Assembly: GCA_943735955.1 (NCBI GenBank)
Contig: OX030965.1
Span: 6,718,503 to 6,782,502 of the forward strand
Origin: Piscicola geometra
Lineage: Eukaryota; Annelida; Clitellata; Hirudinida; Piscicolidae
Length of the DNA stretch: 64,000 nucleotides
Direction of reading: 5' to 3'
In this document: positions 61,609-64,000 of the stretch, piece by piece
Layout: every line of letters begins with the position of its first letter
Position numbering within the stretch: the first letter of the stretch is position 1
Translations under genes and position numbers: made by a program
The notes under the pieces: generated by a model
Database searches by the model: none
What the model saw: the letters and a program-made list of their open reading frames with translations, nothing else
What the model was told of the DNA's origin: nothing

Positions 61609-62637
61609 GGGGAGATGGTGTGTATGTGTGTTGATTTTGAAAAAATAAAAAGATGATGAAGAAACATTTATAGGAGTGTGTGTAGCAAGAAATAGTTCGG
61701 ACAGTTAGAGACTGATTGAAAGGTCAATGAACTTAATAATAAAAACTTGCAAACGATTGTATATGAAGCTTCATAATAATTGGTTTAATGGTAATTTAAT
61801 TGAATTGCAATGAAACGATGCGCCCGTGATGGAATAGAAGCTTTAATTGTTCCAAGCACACGTACACAGAAATATTTACACGTACATTTAACAAGATGCA
61901 CAATAGCTTCTAAAGAAAGCAAAATAGGTAAAGATGACGAAAAATTATTTTTTAAAAAATCCTTTTTAATGTACTAATTTAGATGACTTAATATATACCT
62001 GGAATGCTATATTAATACACAACAAAACTTATAAAACTTGAAATGCTAAGAAATTATTCAGTAGAAAAAAACAAAATTCAACATTGAATAAAAATTAAAG
62101 AAAAATGTTCATCAATACATACAATTTAAAAATTAATGGGGAAAAAAATTATGACAGAAAAAATGAAAGTTGCCTGAAGAATCTTTCATCAACTCAAAAA
62201 AGCGTTTTGTTCATAGAAGTCGACGTAACTCGAAAAAAAGAGATTCAAAATAGAAAAAATAAAAAACGCAAAAAAATAATAACCTTAAAAAACAAATATA
62301 AAATAATAAAAATAATATATAATAAAATGTATTCACAAATCATAATTATTGTGTATTGGAGACTAGAGGAACACAAACAATAAGATAAATATTAATTATA
62401 TTATTTATATTAGCCTAAAATTATTATTTTTATATTTGTCGGTTTTAAATAATATTTTTAACATTATTATTATTATTGTTTTTTTAATTCTTATTATTGA
62501 ATATCTAGGATGAACACAACGCGTGAGAATTAGGTACAAAATATAATTAATATTCTTATTTATTAATGAATAGTTTGAGATATATTTCAATAAATATATA
62601 CATTTGTGCTTAAATGTTTACATGTCCGTGTATTTGT

Positions 62638-62639
<2 letters not shown>

Positions 62640-62680
<41 letters not shown>

Positions 62681-62706
62681 CGTGTGTGTGTGTGTGTGTG
62701 TGTATG
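62640..62706. repeat. (TG)n microsatellite, interrupted
   Basis: TG repeat with GCGTGCG and GTATG interruptions. Confidence 0.93.
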
Positions 62707-63726
62707 TATGTGTATATGTATGAGCTGTCATGAGGGTTGCCTGATGGTGGAGACTTGATTGGCGGGAGACAAACATAGACAGAGTATTCACGAAATCACA
62801 TCGATACATCGCCTATAAAACGTTTTGCAACACATCAAAAATAATATTTATACAATACAAAAACAATAATAATAATACAAATTACTAATAAAAATCATAA
62901 TAATAACGATTATTATTATTATCATGTTGAAACAAGAGCAGTATCGATTGGTAGGCAGACGTATTTGAGGATGCAACGTCTTCCCATGCACACTTGCCAC
63001 ATCTCAGACGATACATTTAATAACATTTAATCATTTAAAAGAAATTTAATTATTTATAAATATAAATAATTAATTACACATTTAATTATTAAAGTTTATT
63101 TTAAAATTCCGCCGTGATTAAAACAATTATTTAAAAATGAAACATGAAAAAAATAAATAAAAAACAAACAAAAAACTATTTTCCTATGGTGATAATAGGC
63201 AAAAGAAAGAATAGTTTTTTGTGCTTAAATGCCGGAAGAACTTGTGTGTGTATGTGTTAAGAAAAGAACGTGAAGACGGCTGACTAGAGCGCCGATGACT
63301 GTCGTTTGTGTGAAGAGGTTTGTGAGGACAAATCATGAAAATAGCAATTGTGAGATGATGATAATGATAGTGGTGATGGTGATGATAATGATAGTGGTGA
63401 TTGTGATTATAATGATAGTGGTGATAGTGATGATAAAGATGTTTATGTTAAGATGTAACAACAATGATGATACATTTTTGGCGAAAGCAATGAGATTTAT
63501 TTATTGTTCCTTATTACTTTTTTTATTTTTCTTATTATTATGATTTTTATATTGATCATAAAAAACTGAGAAAGTGATAGTAGTTATTGAAGCGGATAAG
63601 AATAGAGCACAACAACAACAGCGATATAGCACCTGTGCACCCACATAATCGACATAACGACATCAGCCTCTGAAGTGAGCCGAACTCCCCCTGCAATAAC
63701 GACACAACACGCTGGAGTCACCACCA

Positions 63727-63837
63727 CCATCACTACTGTAACTACTACTAATAATAGTACCATCTATCACACCATCACCATCACTACTGTAACTACTACT
63801 AATAATAGTACCATCTATCACACCATCACCATCACCA
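63727..63837. repeat. 51-bp duplication, two identical copies
   Basis: The unit containing CTGTAACTACTACTAATAAT occurs at 63727 and again at 63778, followed by the start of a third (CCATCACC). The copies appear identical, which suggests a recent tandem duplication. Confidence 0.88.
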
Positions 63838-64000
63838 CCCTCAACCTTCACCGCAACCATAAACAATTTGCTATCCCCCCACACCCTATTCCCTACCTCA
63901 TCCGCCCCTCACACTCCTCCCACCCTAACCCAATCCCCTCAACAACCCCCATCTTCCCCCTATCGTTTACTACCACCACCAACAGCAGCACCCCCTCCAT

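Noticed and set aside
62105..62383. 92-residue Lys/Ile-rich open frame
   Set aside because: Composition typical of AT-rich noncoding DNA, with no family resemblance or splice signals.
63663..63884. Minus-strand frame with a duplicated 17-residue block
   Set aside because: Comes from the 51-bp tandem duplication. No known domain and no convincing gene context.

Overview
The window is nuclear DNA from an intron-rich animal. Genes have many short exons (30-300 nt) joined by GT-AG introns. Introns and spacers are AT-rich and full of micro- and minisatellites. All recognisable proteins are metazoan: a CTDSPL2-type phosphatase, RPF1, a heparan sulfate 3-O-sulfotransferase, RD3 and a giant extracellular modular protein. 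An invertebrate, probably a lophotrochozoan, fits best. A leech-like annelid such as Helobdella is my guess from overall style and is not proven.

Layout: (1) 12-386, plus strand, last two exons of a CTDSPL2-like phosphatase. (2) 1512-4183, minus, a complete ten-exon RPF1 ribosome-biogenesis gene. (3) 4184-7260, AT-rich spacer with tandem repeats and a probable hAT transposon end. (4) 7261-9770, plus, a four-exon HS3ST1/5-type sulfotransferase with a very long low-complexity stem. (5) 11062-57961, minus, one gene of about 122 exons and 47 kb that fills most of the window. (6) 59752-60527, plus, a two-exon RD3 homologue with a TATA box and a poly(A) signal. (7) 60983-64000, no gene I can support, only microsatellites and AT-rich sequence.

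The giant gene is the main result. I traced it exon by exon from a signal peptide (57961) to a stop codon (11062-11064). It encodes a secreted protein of very roughly 6,000 residues with 13 tandem units, each VWD-C8-TIL-TILa, the plan of FCGBP, zonadhesin and gel-forming mucins. Between units sit either an EGF module (8 in all) or a von Willebrand A domain (6 in all), and from unit 4 onward these strictly alternate. Splice phases are regular throughout: EGF and vWA are 1-1, VWD is 1-2, C8 is 2-1, TIL is 1-0 and TILa is 0-1. Each unit and each linker is therefore a symmetrical 1-1 cassette. All 13 VWD domains lack the first Cys of the CGLC motif. Eleven carry a Cys where the family has the Tyr of GDPHY. 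Only some vWA domains keep the metal-binding (MIDAS) residues. I know of no named protein with this plan and have left the symbol empty.

The genes do not form a pathway, but the sulfotransferase and the giant protein both concern the secretory route and extracellular matrix. HS3ST and the giant gene are tail to tail. The giant gene and RD3 are head to head across about 1.8 kb.
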